NCBI GenBank assembly: GCA_964468045.1
Contig: CAYXTO010000002.1
Coordinates: forward strand, 62,001 to 126,000
Source of the DNA: JAWKXU01 sp964468045
GTDB lineage: Bacteria > Pseudomonadota > Alphaproteobacteria > Sphingomonadales > Sphingomonadaceae
Direction of reading: 5' to 3'
Length of the DNA: 64,000 bases
The translations under genes were made by a program, and so were the position numbers. A model generated the notes under the pieces. The model was given only the letters and a program-made list of their open reading frames with translations, did no database searches and had not been told where the DNA came from. Below, one piece after another: positions 53,724 to 62,788 of the stretch; the stretch's first letter is position 1; the number at the start of each line of letters is the position of its first letter.

Positions 53724-54704
53724 ATGGTGGCTGCCGATCCGAGCAAGGAATTGAACTCGCAATTCCTCGATGCCGATGAGTTTTCCGACACGATCGGCAA
53801 GCTTGACGTTCCCTGGAAGATCGGGGTCAAATCGAAACGGTTCAACGCCCGGATACGGCGCCGTACCTTTGCCGATTGCACCGTGGGCGAGATGAGCTTC
53901 GGCTCCTGCACCGGGACAAGGGACAATTCCGAGATATCCGGCAGGGACAGCGGCTATATCTGCCTCAGCTATCTCAAGCAGGGCCATCTCACCTTCTCGC
54001 AGGGCGCGCGAAACCTGGTGGTGGAGCGCGGCGACCTGCTGCTGTGGGACGGCGCCACGCCCAGCATGTTCACCAGTTCAGGCGCCAGCCAGTTCGAGCT
54101 GATCTGGTTGCCGTTGGATCTGGTGGAACGACGCGTAGGCCCGATCGGACAATCCCTGGGGCAAAGCGCCAAATGCAAGGACGGTATCGGCAGGATGCTG
54201 TCCCAGCATATGCGCAATCTCCATCGGTTGATCGGGGATATGGCGCCGATGGCGCAAAGGCGTGTGCTGGAAGCCTCGATCGATCTGATATTCGCCTGCT
54301 TCATGCTCGATACGAGGCGGGATGACGAACTGACCGCCTACCAGCGCGAATTGCTGGAAGCGGCCAAGGCCGAGATTTCGAGAAATATAGGGCTCGCCCG
54401 GCTCAGCCCGCGATCGATCGCGCCGTTGCTGGGGATCAGTGTTCGCTATCTGCAGCAGATCTTTGCGGCATCGGGGACGACCTTCTCCGCCCATGTCGCG
54501 CGGGAACGGCTGGAATGCGCGCGCAGGCTGCTCGCGGACCAAGGCAATTCTCGCCTCAACCTGACAGAGATCGCTCATAAGGTCGGCTTCTGCGATTTGC
54601 CGCACATGGATCGTTCATTCAAACGCCAGTTCGGCCGGAGTCCCTCGGCATATCGTCTCGATTGCGCGGACATTGCCTTGGCGGAAACCCGACCAGCAGC
54701 ATAA
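53724..54704 (+). CDS. AraC-family transcription activator
   Basis: 326 residues from ATG 53724; GTG 53715 is an alternative. The N-terminal 200 residues match the AraC-binding-like domain 2 (FeaR/NahR-like sensing), with GDLLLWDGATPSMFTS. C-terminus: two HTH motifs, SPRSIAPLLGISVRYLQQIFAASGTTF and NLTEIAHKVGFCDLPHMDRSFKRQFGRSPSAYR. Divergent from the Rieske gene across 175 bp; probably activates it in response to the substrate. Confidence 0.9.
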   Translation: MVAADPSKELNSQFLDADEFSDTIGKLDVPWKIGVKSKRFNARIRRRTFADCTVGEMSFGSCTGTRDNSEISGRDSGYICLSYLKQGHLTFSQGARNLVVERGDLLLWDGATPSMFTSSGASQFELIWLPLDLVERRVGPIGQSLGQSAKCKDGIGRMLSQHMRNLHRLIGDMAPMAQRRVLEASIDLIFACFMLDTRRDDELTAYQRELLEAAKAEISRNIGLARLSPRSIAPLLGISVRYLQQIFAASGTTFSAHVARERLECARRLLADQGNSRLNLTEIAHKVGFCDLPHMDRSFKRQFGRSPSAYRLDCADIALAETRPAA

Positions 54705-54749
54705 TATTTCGCACGCCAGCGTGAGGGCGGCTTTCCCGCTCAGCCTCCT

Positions 54750-56906
54750 TCAGGAACCGGGCTGCTTTCCGACGCCTATCTCCTCGAGCAGCCGGTGCGC
54801 GCCGTCGATCTTGTCCATGGTCCACAGCATGAAGCGGCTATCGACATGGATCGAGCGATTGCGGTCGGCGGCATAAGCCCAGTCGGAGATCACCCCATCG
54901 AGGGTGCCATCGAAGGCGAGCCCGACGAACTCGCCGCGCGCATTCAGCGTCGCCGAACCGGAATTGCCGTTGGTGATGTCCGCGGTGGACAGGAAATCGA
55001 CCGGCAGCGTACCCAGCTCCGGCGAAGCATAGGGGCCGTAATCCTTGGCGCGGATGGCAGCGACGGCAGCGTCCGGCGCATCAAACTCCCCCTTGCCGGT
55101 ATGCTTGGCCAGCAGCCCTTCGGCGGTGGTGAACGGTGTCCAGATCTGCCCGTCGCGGGTGCGGCCCGTGACCTTGCCCCAGGTGAGGCGCAGCGAACCA
55201 TTGGCGTCGGGATAGGCAGGCTGGCCGAGCGAAGCGCGATATGCGAGCAGGCCCTGCATAGTGGCGGAGCGGGCGGCCTGGGTTCTCCCCGCACGATCCT
55301 TCTCCGCCCGTTCGGCCACGATATCGCCGGGATAGAGGGCAACAGCCAGACTGATGAAGGGATCGTCGGACGCCTCGAACGCCGATGCCGGCTTGTCCAG
55401 CCAGCCAAGGCGTGTGGGAGTGTCGCCGAGCCTGGTGTCGGCGTAGAGCCGATCGAGGCCGATCTTGCTCAGCGCGGCTTCGAACGCCGCATCGCGATCG
55501 GCGGAGTCAAGCTGCCGGTATTCCTCCAGCGCCGCCTCGAACAGCCTGCGGTCGACGGCGGGCAGGAAGCGCCGCTCGACCTGGGTCAGCCGGTCAGCGA
55601 CCAGCCGGCGGTCGCGATCCTGATAGCCGCTCTCGCGATCCGCATCGGGCTTGTCGCGTTCCTTCGCCCACCGATAGAGGGTTCGCGCCGACGACAGCAA
55701 CTGGGCGCGGTTGAGCACACCGCGCCGAAGCCCCTTGAGCGATGCCTGATTGCTTTCCGCCACGACCGCATCCAGCGCCCGGAGCGCCGCGCCGTAGCGC
55801 GCCTGCCGCGATCGCTCGGCCGCGACCCAGTCCCGATAGGCTTTCTCTTCGGCCGCCTTGCGCGCATCGAGGCCGATCGCATCGGCGCCGGCAAGGTCGC
55901 CCGCCAGCTTCTTCTCGTAATTCTCCGCGCCCTGCAGGATGGAGGCATAGCGGATCTGCGCCTCGCGATCGCCGGCAGTGGCGCGCTTGATCTGCGCCGA
56001 ATAGTCGGCCAGCAGGCGCTGCCAGAGCGGTTCGTATTCCGCGAAGTTGAAGCGGACCTCCTCGGCGGTGCGCAGCCGATTGGTGGTGCCGGGAAAGCCC
56101 GCGACCATCACGAAATCGCCGTCCTTCAGGCCCTCGCGGGCGATTTTCAGCCAGCTCTTGGGGCGATAGGGAACATTGTCCTTCGCAAAGGGCCGCGAGG
56201 AACCGTCGGGCGCGACATAGGCGCGGTAGAAGCCGAAATCGCCCGTATGGCGCGGCCACATCCAGTTGTCGGTATCGCCGCCGAAATTGCCGATGCCCTG
56301 GGCGGGCGCATAGACAAGGCGGACATCCTGAATCTCGAGTTGCTGCTGGAGATAGTAGGAGGCGCCGCCATAGTAAGGCCGCACGTCGCAGCGCCGGTTC
56401 GGCTGCTTCTCGCACGCCGCAATCAGGGCCTTGCGGTTGGCGTCGAGCCGCTCGTAGCGCGCAACGCCGCCCAGCTTCGGCGTCACGCCCTTGAGCATCT
56501 CGGCGGTGACATCCCGCAGGTCCTCGATCACATAGACCCGCGTGCCCGGTGCGGCGGACAGCTCTTCGGCGAGCGTCTTCGCCAGAAAGCCGTTGGTGAG
56601 GTAATCCTGACCGGCCTTGCTGTTGTACTGGATGGAGCCTTGCACGCAGTGGTGGTTGGTCGCGACCAGCCCCTCGGGACTGACGAAGGAGGCCGAGCAC
56701 CCGCCCAGCGAGACGATGGCATTGAGCGGCGCGGCATCAAAGCGACCGAGCGCCGCAGGGTCGAGCTCAAGTCCATCCGCCCGCATCGCCGCGCCGATCT
56801 CCCCCGTCTGGCTCGGCATCCACATCCCCTCGTTGGCGGCAAGAGGAGATGCCAGCGCCATGGCGGCACACCCGGCGATGGTCCTGATGCCTGATTTCAT
56901 GCGCAT
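54750..56906 (-). CDS. S46-family dipeptidyl peptidase
   Basis: 718 residues from ATG 56906 (GGGAGG upstream; the frame is open further but without similarity). Signal peptide (GIRTIAGCAAMALASPLAAN). Chymotrypsin-like S46 features: GEGMW-type start EGMWMPSQ, SPEGLVATNHHC with catalytic His, NFGGDTDNWMWPRHTGDF with the Asp, and TNGNSGSATLNARGE with the Ser. S46 enzymes (DPP7/DPP11) remove dipeptides in the periplasm. Typical of sphingomonads. Stand-alone between AraC and TonB receptor genes. Confidence 0.92.
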   Translation of the reverse strand: MRMKSGIRTIAGCAAMALASPLAANEGMWMPSQTGEIGAAMRADGLELDPAALGRFDAAPLNAIVSLGGCSASFVSPEGLVATNHHCVQGSIQYNSKAGQDYLTNGFLAKTLAEELSAAPGTRVYVIEDLRDVTAEMLKGVTPKLGGVARYERLDANRKALIAACEKQPNRRCDVRPYYGGASYYLQQQLEIQDVRLVYAPAQGIGNFGGDTDNWMWPRHTGDFGFYRAYVAPDGSSRPFAKDNVPYRPKSWLKIAREGLKDGDFVMVAGFPGTTNRLRTAEEVRFNFAEYEPLWQRLLADYSAQIKRATAGDREAQIRYASILQGAENYEKKLAGDLAGADAIGLDARKAAEEKAYRDWVAAERSRQARYGAALRALDAVVAESNQASLKGLRRGVLNRAQLLSSARTLYRWAKERDKPDADRESGYQDRDRRLVADRLTQVERRFLPAVDRRLFEAALEEYRQLDSADRDAAFEAALSKIGLDRLYADTRLGDTPTRLGWLDKPASAFEASDDPFISLAVALYPGDIVAERAEKDRAGRTQAARSATMQGLLAYRASLGQPAYPDANGSLRLTWGKVTGRTRDGQIWTPFTTAEGLLAKHTGKGEFDAPDAAVAAIRAKDYGPYASPELGTLPVDFLSTADITNGNSGSATLNARGEFVGLAFDGTLDGVISDWAYAADRNRSIHVDSRFMLWTMDKIDGAHRLLEEIGVGKQPGS

Positions 56907-57102
56907 GTTCCTCCCGGTTGGCTTGCCATCCCATCTTTGGCCGCAGCAGGGTGGAACACCAATGCATGGGGCCTTCGAGACGTCAGGATCTGCTGGCGTC
57001 GCTATGCCCACCTCCCGGCCCGCCCGCAAGCGGGAGGGAAGCGAGACTTGCCCGACCCGTCAGGCGAGGCTTGCCCCGCAGACGGGCAGCGGGCATGCGC
57101 GT

Positions 57103-59163
57103 TCAAAAGCCCGTGCGCAGCCCGAACACGAAGTTGCGGCCCCGCAAGGGGGATGCGTCCTTGATGAAAGACGCGTGGTTGAAGGCGAGTTCGTTCGTCA
57201 GATTGGTCGCGCGGACGAACAATTCCGCATTCGCCTTCGGCCCGAGCTCCAGCTTGTAGGCCAGCGTCGCGTTCAGCATGTCGTACCCCGGAGTGCGGGT
57301 CTCGAAGGACGCGATCCTGTCCTGCTCGAACACATGGTAGTATTCCACATCGGCCGAGAGCGGACCCCATTTACCATCGGCCCTGGCGCCCAGACGTCCT
57401 GCCGGGATGCGTGGCAGGTTCCCAAGGCCGCCCTTCAGCTTGGCGCGCACATAATCGCCGAACACCGAAACGCCGAAATCGGGCGTGAACTGATGGCGGA
57501 TCTCGCCATCGATGCCGGTGAACTTCGCATCGGCGGCCGTGTAGCGGATCAGCCGGAAGTCCTCGAAGCGGTCGAGCGTGTCGGCGAAGATGTAGTCGTC
57601 GAAGGCCTGATGATAAGCGCCGATGGTGAAGGTCGTGGTGCCTGCCGTCTTGCGGAAAGTGAGATCGATCGACTTGGCCGTTTCCTTGCCCAGCGTGGCG
57701 GCGCCCAGCTCGTAGGTGTTGGTCGCCATATGGATGCCGCGCGCATAAAGCTCCTGCACATTGGGCGCGCGCTGCGAGCGCGCGAGCGAGAACGCCAGCG
57801 AATAGTCGTTGCCGATATCCCACACTGCGGCGCCCGAGATCGAGAATGGCCAGTGGCTGACCTTGCGGTCGAGCGTGGTCTTGATGGTCTGCCATTCATG
57901 CCGCGCGGCCAGTTCGAGCCGCACCGGGCCGGCCTGCAGGGTTTCCATCAGGAACAGCGCGGTGTTGCGGGTTTCGCTTTCGGGCAGGAACGCTTCCTCG
58001 CCGAGCGCGCTGAAATCGCTTTCCGAATGCTGGATGCCAAACACCCCGCGCAAGCCCGCGATGAGCTTGTGGGCCAGTTCCAGGCGGATGTCGTGCGCCT
58101 TGTTCTTGAAGGTGGTGGCAACCTCCTCCTCTTCGATCTCGTCATGCTCATAGTCGGTGAAGGACATGCGGAACCTGACCTTCTCGAAGCCGGGCAGCGG
58201 ATCGCGATACTCGCCGCGAATGTCGAAGCGTTCGCTCCGCAGCTTCACGAACGGCACCTCCTCGTGCTCGTGTTCATGTTCGTGCTCGTGGTCATGATCG
58301 TGACCTTCCTCCTCATCGTCATGACCGTGACCGCCGCAATGCAGGCTGCTGCCGTGCGGATGGCAATCCTCGTATTCGTGGGAGTGACCCGGCAGGCCAT
58401 ATTCGCTGCGTTGCCGGGTATAGGCCATGCCGAGATAGCCGCCCTCGCCGATCCATGAGCCGCCCACGCTGAAGGTGGAGGTGTCGTTGTAGGAGCCGTC
58501 GACATGCCGTTCGCCGAACTTCTTCGGCACGCGATAGTCGTCGGAGCGCCGATGGACACCCTCGACACGGAAAGCGAAGGGACCGATCCCGGCGGTCAAT
58601 CCGCCGACCAGCGTTCGTTCGTCATCGGCTGTGCCAAGGCGGCCCTCGGCCATACCGGAGATGCCGCCCTCCGGCATTGCCGTCGGCATCTTGTCGTCCA
58701 GCAGGTTGATGGCACCGCCGATCGCGCTGCCGCCATAGAGCAGGGCGGCAGGTCCGCGCAGCACCTCGATTCCGCGCAGCAGCAGCGGTTCCGTCGTCAC
58801 CGCATGGTCCGGGGAGATCGCGGAGGCGTCTTGAATGTTCGATCCATCGGCAAGCGACTGGACGCGCGGGGCGGTCTGGCCGCGAATGACCGGTCGGCTC
58901 GCCCCGCCGCCGAAATTATCGAAATTGATCCCCGGCAGACCCGCGAGCGTATCGCCCAGCGTCGCTTGCCGACGATGGACGAGGTCATTGCCCGACAGGA
59001 TAACCACGGGCGTCGCGGTCTCGTCCGCCGTCTGCTCGAGTGCCGAGGCTGTCACCACAATGTCCGGATCGGCGCTGCTGCCAGCCTGGGTGGCGGCGAG
59101 CGCGGCGTGCGGTGCGACCGCCGGGATAGAGACGGCGGAGAGAAGGAAGACACGAAACTTCAC
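57103..59163 (-). CDS. TonB-dependent receptor, ZnuD-like with His-rich loop
   Basis: 686 residues from GTG 59163, which gives a proper signal peptide (RVFLLSAVSIPAVAPHAALA); the ATG-less frame upstream is polar. Plug domain: DIVVTASALEQ (TonB box region), LGDTLAGLPGINFDNF, RPVIRGQ, EVLRGPAALLYGG. The extracellular loop at about residues 260-300 has HPHG, HCGGHGHDD and then HDHDHEHEHEHEHEE, a metal-capturing array like that of ZnuD. A 22-strand barrel ends in NFVFGLRTGF. Probably imports zinc or a zinc complex; possible Zur control (see dyad). Confidence 0.9.
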   Translation of the reverse strand: MKFRVFLLSAVSIPAVAPHAALAATQAGSSADPDIVVTASALEQTADETATPVVILSGNDLVHRRQATLGDTLAGLPGINFDNFGGGASRPVIRGQTAPRVQSLADGSNIQDASAISPDHAVTTEPLLLRGIEVLRGPAALLYGGSAIGGAINLLDDKMPTAMPEGGISGMAEGRLGTADDERTLVGGLTAGIGPFAFRVEGVHRRSDDYRVPKKFGERHVDGSYNDTSTFSVGGSWIGEGGYLGMAYTRQRSEYGLPGHSHEYEDCHPHGSSLHCGGHGHDDEEEGHDHDHEHEHEHEHEEVPFVKLRSERFDIRGEYRDPLPGFEKVRFRMSFTDYEHDEIEEEEVATTFKNKAHDIRLELAHKLIAGLRGVFGIQHSESDFSALGEEAFLPESETRNTALFLMETLQAGPVRLELAARHEWQTIKTTLDRKVSHWPFSISGAAVWDIGNDYSLAFSLARSQRAPNVQELYARGIHMATNTYELGAATLGKETAKSIDLTFRKTAGTTTFTIGAYHQAFDDYIFADTLDRFEDFRLIRYTAADAKFTGIDGEIRHQFTPDFGVSVFGDYVRAKLKGGLGNLPRIPAGRLGARADGKWGPLSADVEYYHVFEQDRIASFETRTPGYDMLNATLAYKLELGPKANAELFVRATNLTNELAFNHASFIKDASPLRGRNFVFGLRTGF

Positions 59164-59206
59164 GACAAAGCCCTTTATGCTTGAGACGAGCAGGGCAATA
59201 AGAGAT

Positions 59207-59219
59207 GATATAACATATC
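59207..59219 (-). promoter_or_regulatory. Candidate Zur-like dyad upstream of the zinc-type TonB receptor
   Basis: GATAT-AAC-ATATC is a perfect inverted repeat of 5-bp arms with core TATAACAT, 44 bp upstream of the receptor start. Zur boxes in proteobacteria contain the TATAAC/GTTATA core. The match is short. Confidence 0.4.
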
Positions 59220-59326
59220 GCAAGCGGGAAGTTTTGATGAACCATGTGCGGCAAGGGGAAGGGTCGCTGCCGGTCCTGTCGTCCAGCGACGAAGCTTGAC
59301 GCGCTCTGCTGCGCGGATGTGCCGTT

Positions 59327-60109
59327 CTAGCGCCTGCGGCCACCCTTGAGTGCGGAATAGACCGCTGCCTCGCTCGATGGCGCCTCGACCAGGGACGAGG
59401 ACATATCCTGCGCCTCCATATACGCGTCCATCCATTCCGGCCCTTCGAACATCAGCGACGCCAGTTTGCGCGCGCGCAGCGTTTGCAAGGGCTTGCGTGC
59501 GATTTCCTGCGCAAGGTCGAGCGCGAGCGGGAGGACTGCGGCCGCGGGAACCACATAGTTGAAGAAGCCGGTGGCTTCCAGCTGGCCTGCCGTGAAGGCT
59601 CGCCCGGTATAGACCATCTCGCGAATCTTCGCTTCGGGCATGCGCAGGGTCGCAAGCAGGCCGGCGCTGCCCCCGATCAGGCCGTAATCCACTTCGGGGC
59701 AGGCAAAGCGGGCGTTCTCGCTGACGATGCGCATGTCGCACATCCCGGCCAGCATCACCCCGACGCCGATCGTCGCGCCCCTGATCGCCGCGATCATGGG
59801 CCGGTCGATCTGGTGGAAGCGCGGCAATTGCTCGTTGATGAAATCGTATCGTTCCTTGCGCCTGGCGGCCGTCATGCCTTTGAAATCATGCAGATCCGCT
59901 CCGCCGCACCAGGCCCGCGCATCGTCCGGAGCGGTAAAGATCATGACCTTGATCCGTTCGTCGTCGGCAACGCGATCGGCAAGGTGTCCGATATCCTGGT
60001 AGACCGAGAGTGAGATCGCGTTGACCGGCGGACGCGAGAAAGTGACAACGGCGACCCCGTCGTCCCGCACCTCCATCGTAAAGGCGCCGATTGCGATTGT
60101 TTCAGTCAT
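59327..60109 (-). CDS. Crotonase/enoyl-CoA hydratase family protein
   Basis: 260 residues. Crotonase fold: VAVVTFSRPPVNAISL, oxyanion loop WCGGADLHDFKGM, and GATIGVGVMLAGMCDMRIVSENARFACPEVDYGLIGG. In rat enoyl-CoA hydratase the catalytic glutamates are in GGGCE and PEILLG; here the first becomes GVGVM (Met instead of Glu) while PEVDYG keeps the second. So it is a crotonase but perhaps not a simple hydratase. It is next to acyl-CoA dehydrogenase and phosphotransferase genes, across 485 bp. Confidence 0.88.
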   Translation of the reverse strand: MTETIAIGAFTMEVRDDGVAVVTFSRPPVNAISLSVYQDIGHLADRVADDERIKVMIFTAPDDARAWCGGADLHDFKGMTAARRKERYDFINEQLPRFHQIDRPMIAAIRGATIGVGVMLAGMCDMRIVSENARFACPEVDYGLIGGSAGLLATLRMPEAKIREMVYTGRAFTAGQLEATGFFNYVVPAAAVLPLALDLAQEIARKPLQTLRARKLASLMFEGPEWMDAYMEAQDMSSSLVEAPSSEAAVYSALKGGRRR

Positions 60110-60594
60110 GGCAGGCTCCGGTATATCGGTTTGAAGCGAGGGTGGCGTTCCGCATCGCTCATCCCTGGCAATATCAGTGCCCGATCAGGCAACGTGCTCC
60201 AAACGGCGGCGAAAAGCCGGCCGGATGACCGGCGGATCGCGGCGCAAGGCGGAAGCGGATTGCCGAGGGAGAGAGGCCGTTCGTCGGCTGCGTTTCCGCG
60301 CTGTATGAATTGCGCGCGGTGCGGCGGTACGGAACTGGCTGGTTCACCCTTCACGGAATCGGGATAAGTGCGGGGTCGGCAAAAGTCCATGGTGGAAGCG
60401 CTTGCTCCAAGGACTGGCTTGGCGGCGGGGCGCCACAACTGCGCAAACGATCATGCGGTCAGAGGCATTAGCGGATTTCCGACAGTTCAGGCCGGTTTGC
60501 CAAAGGGATAGGGTGCCGGATCACCTCATGCTGCGGCATGGCTGCGAGTGCTCCTTGTGCCTGTGCCGCACCTGATAAATTCGGGGAAGATGCA

Positions 60595-61776
60595 ATGCTG
60601 ATGGCGCTGACCGATGAGCAGACGATGCTTCAGGACATGGCTCGGGATTTCACCAGGAACGAGATCGAGCCTGTCGCCAACCGGATCGACATGGAGGAGC
60701 GTATTCCTCCCGAACTGATCGCCAAGATGGCAGAGCTCGGCTTTTTCGGCCTGTTGATTCCGGAACGATATGGCGGGTCCGGACAGAACCTGACCACCGG
60801 TTGCCTCATTCTGGAGGAAATCGCCAAAGGCTCGCCCTCGGTTGCCGGAATGCTGTCGGTGGAAATGGTGCTTTGCCCATGGACGCTCGAGACGATCGGT
60901 AATGAGGAGCAGCGCGGACGCTATCTGCCCTCCTCGGCGGCAGGTGAAAGGCTGATGGCCTATTCCCTGACCGAGCCGGCCGGCGCCGTGAATATAGAGC
61001 GGCATCAGACCCGCCTGACGCCGGATGGCGATAATTGGCGGCTGAATGGGGAAAAGCTCTTCTGCACCCAGGGAACGGCGCAGACCTATATCGTCATGTG
61101 CCGGACCCAGGTGGATGGCCAGGAGGGCTATGGCATGGTGCTGGTCCATCAGGGGCAGGAAGGATTCGCCGTCGCGCCCTATGAGGACAAGCTCGGCTGG
61201 CGTGGGACGAATACCGGCAGCATCAGTTTCAGCGATGTGCTGATCACACCCGAAAACATCCTCGGCGATATGCTGACGGCATGCAATGCGCATAATCTGC
61301 CGTGCAACCAGCCCAGCTTCGTCGCGCATTGCGCGGCGGCGCTGGGCGGCCTCCAGGGCATGTTTGACAAGACGCTGGCCTATGTGAAGGAGCGGGAGCT
61401 CTATGGCGCGCCGATGTACAAGCTCTCACCCGTGAGCGACCGGCTGGCGGAAGTATACAACAAGATTCAGGCGATGCGCGCATTGCTGTACAGCGCGGCT
61501 GCGCATTACGATAATCGCCCTGACTTCCCGCTGTTTCCGCATGGATCGGTCTGCAAGTCCTATATCTGCGATACGGCTTTCCAATGCACCGACGTGCTGC
61601 TGCAGATGTGGGGCGGTTCGGGGATCATGAATTCCACCGGCATCAATCGCTATTTCCGCGACGCGCGCGCCAACCGCATCGCGGAGGGTGCGACGGAGCT
61701 GCACAACGCGATCATATCCCAGATGGTGCTGGGGCTGGATCTTGCTGCGGCCCTCACCGGCGAGGCCGACGGTTGA
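60595..61776 (+). CDS. Acyl-CoA dehydrogenase
   Basis: 393 residues from ATG 60595 (GGGGAAG upstream). MLTDEQTMLQDMARDF-like start, GFFGLLIPERYGGSGQ, FAD-binding MAYSLTEPAGAVNI, GFAVAPYEDKLGWRGTNTGSISFSDV, and the C-terminal region MWGGSGIMNSTGINRYFRDARANRIAEGATEL, where the Glu in EGATEL is the expected active-site position. It dehydrogenates an acyl-CoA. The 485-bp gap before it shows no gene; a GC-rich stem is present but unclear. Confidence 0.92.
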   Translation: MLMALTDEQTMLQDMARDFTRNEIEPVANRIDMEERIPPELIAKMAELGFFGLLIPERYGGSGQNLTTGCLILEEIAKGSPSVAGMLSVEMVLCPWTLETIGNEEQRGRYLPSSAAGERLMAYSLTEPAGAVNIERHQTRLTPDGDNWRLNGEKLFCTQGTAQTYIVMCRTQVDGQEGYGMVLVHQGQEGFAVAPYEDKLGWRGTNTGSISFSDVLITPENILGDMLTACNAHNLPCNQPSFVAHCAAALGGLQGMFDKTLAYVKERELYGAPMYKLSPVSDRLAEVYNKIQAMRALLYSAAAHYDNRPDFPLFPHGSVCKSYICDTAFQCTDVLLQMWGGSGIMNSTGINRYFRDARANRIAEGATELHNAIISQMVLGLDLAAALTGEADG

Positions 61777-61854
61777 GACCGGTAGAACCAAAGAAGCTTG
61801 GACTCGGCCCGGCTCCTGTGCATCGATGGAGATTTCAGCTCCGACGAGCGGAGA

Positions 61855-62619
61855 TCAGTGGATCAGGCCCTGCATCTTCGAAACGAGCGCGGCTCGATTG
61901 TGAATCTCGAACTTGCGGTAGATCCGCTTCAGGTGATTTTCGATCGTATGGACCGAAAGCCCGGTCAGATATGCGATTTCCTTGTTCTGCTTTCCCGCGC
62001 AGATCAGCTTGGCAATCTCTGATTCCCGCGGCGACAGAGCCGCAAGCGACATGCCGTTGGATGGCGCGGACCAGCTGAGGGAGCGGCGCAGCTGCGCATA
62101 TCCTTCGCCCGTGGACAGGACCCGGTTCAGAACCAGCGACGACATCATGTCCTTGAGACGGTCCAGCCGCTCGTTCAACAGACCATAGGGAAGTTCGGTG
62201 CGGACGCCGGCATGCTTCCTGCGGCTCATCCCGATCACCAGATAGAAGCCGGGCAGGAATCGGCGGGTTGCGGCGCCCACGATCTCGACATCCAGCTGGG
62301 CCATGAAGCGCCAGTATTTCTCCGCCCGGTTGCCGGCGAGGCTGAGCTTCGGATCGTTCGCGAGCTCGAAGTTATCGATGTCGCTCAATGCCGATTCGCG
62401 CAGCGAGATATCGGTGAAGGGGTCGAATTCGAACATCCGGGAACAGCGATAGCCTTCCTTGAGCTCGGGCCGCATCCCGTGGACGTACAGGTCGAAAATC
62501 TCGCCCCGGCCATCGGTTTTGTCGCAGCAGAAGATGTCGATTCCATCCGCCGACGCTTCCTGCGCCAGGAAATTGACATATTCCCGCGTTTCGCGGCTGA
62601 TGCTCCTCTCCACCAGCAT
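61855..62619 (-). CDS. LuxR-family transcription regulator
   Basis: 254 residues. C-terminal HTH: LSPRESEIAKLICAGKQNKEIAYLTGLSVHTIENHLKRIYRKF with the typical LuxR residues. The N-terminal 180 residues are a sensor of unknown kind; the FDPFTDISLRES and GFYLVIGMSRRKHAG segments are not typical of AHL binding. Divergent from the phosphotransferase gene over 169 bp, convergent with acyl-CoA dehydrogenase. Probably controls this catabolic cluster. Confidence 0.88.
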   Translation of the reverse strand: MLVERSISRETREYVNFLAQEASADGIDIFCCDKTDGRGEIFDLYVHGMRPELKEGYRCSRMFEFDPFTDISLRESALSDIDNFELANDPKLSLAGNRAEKYWRFMAQLDVEIVGAATRRFLPGFYLVIGMSRRKHAGVRTELPYGLLNERLDRLKDMMSSLVLNRVLSTGEGYAQLRRSLSWSAPSNGMSLAALSPRESEIAKLICAGKQNKEIAYLTGLSVHTIENHLKRIYRKFEIHNRAALVSKMQGLIH

Positions 62620-62788
62620 AGTTCTTCCTATCCGGTAATTTTTGGGTGGCGCACGATACTCCGATTCAGGCGTGCCAACAATATGGCAACGGAACGCCGG
62701 ATTGACGGAAATCCGCTAATACTTTCGCGAGCTTGGCGGAAATCCGCTCATTCATGAAAGCAGCCCGTTTGCGATAGTCTTCGCCATC

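Noticed and set aside
60110..60594. Possible small gene in the 485-bp gap
   Set aside because: Short frames without start signals or motifs; probably the two divergent promoters.
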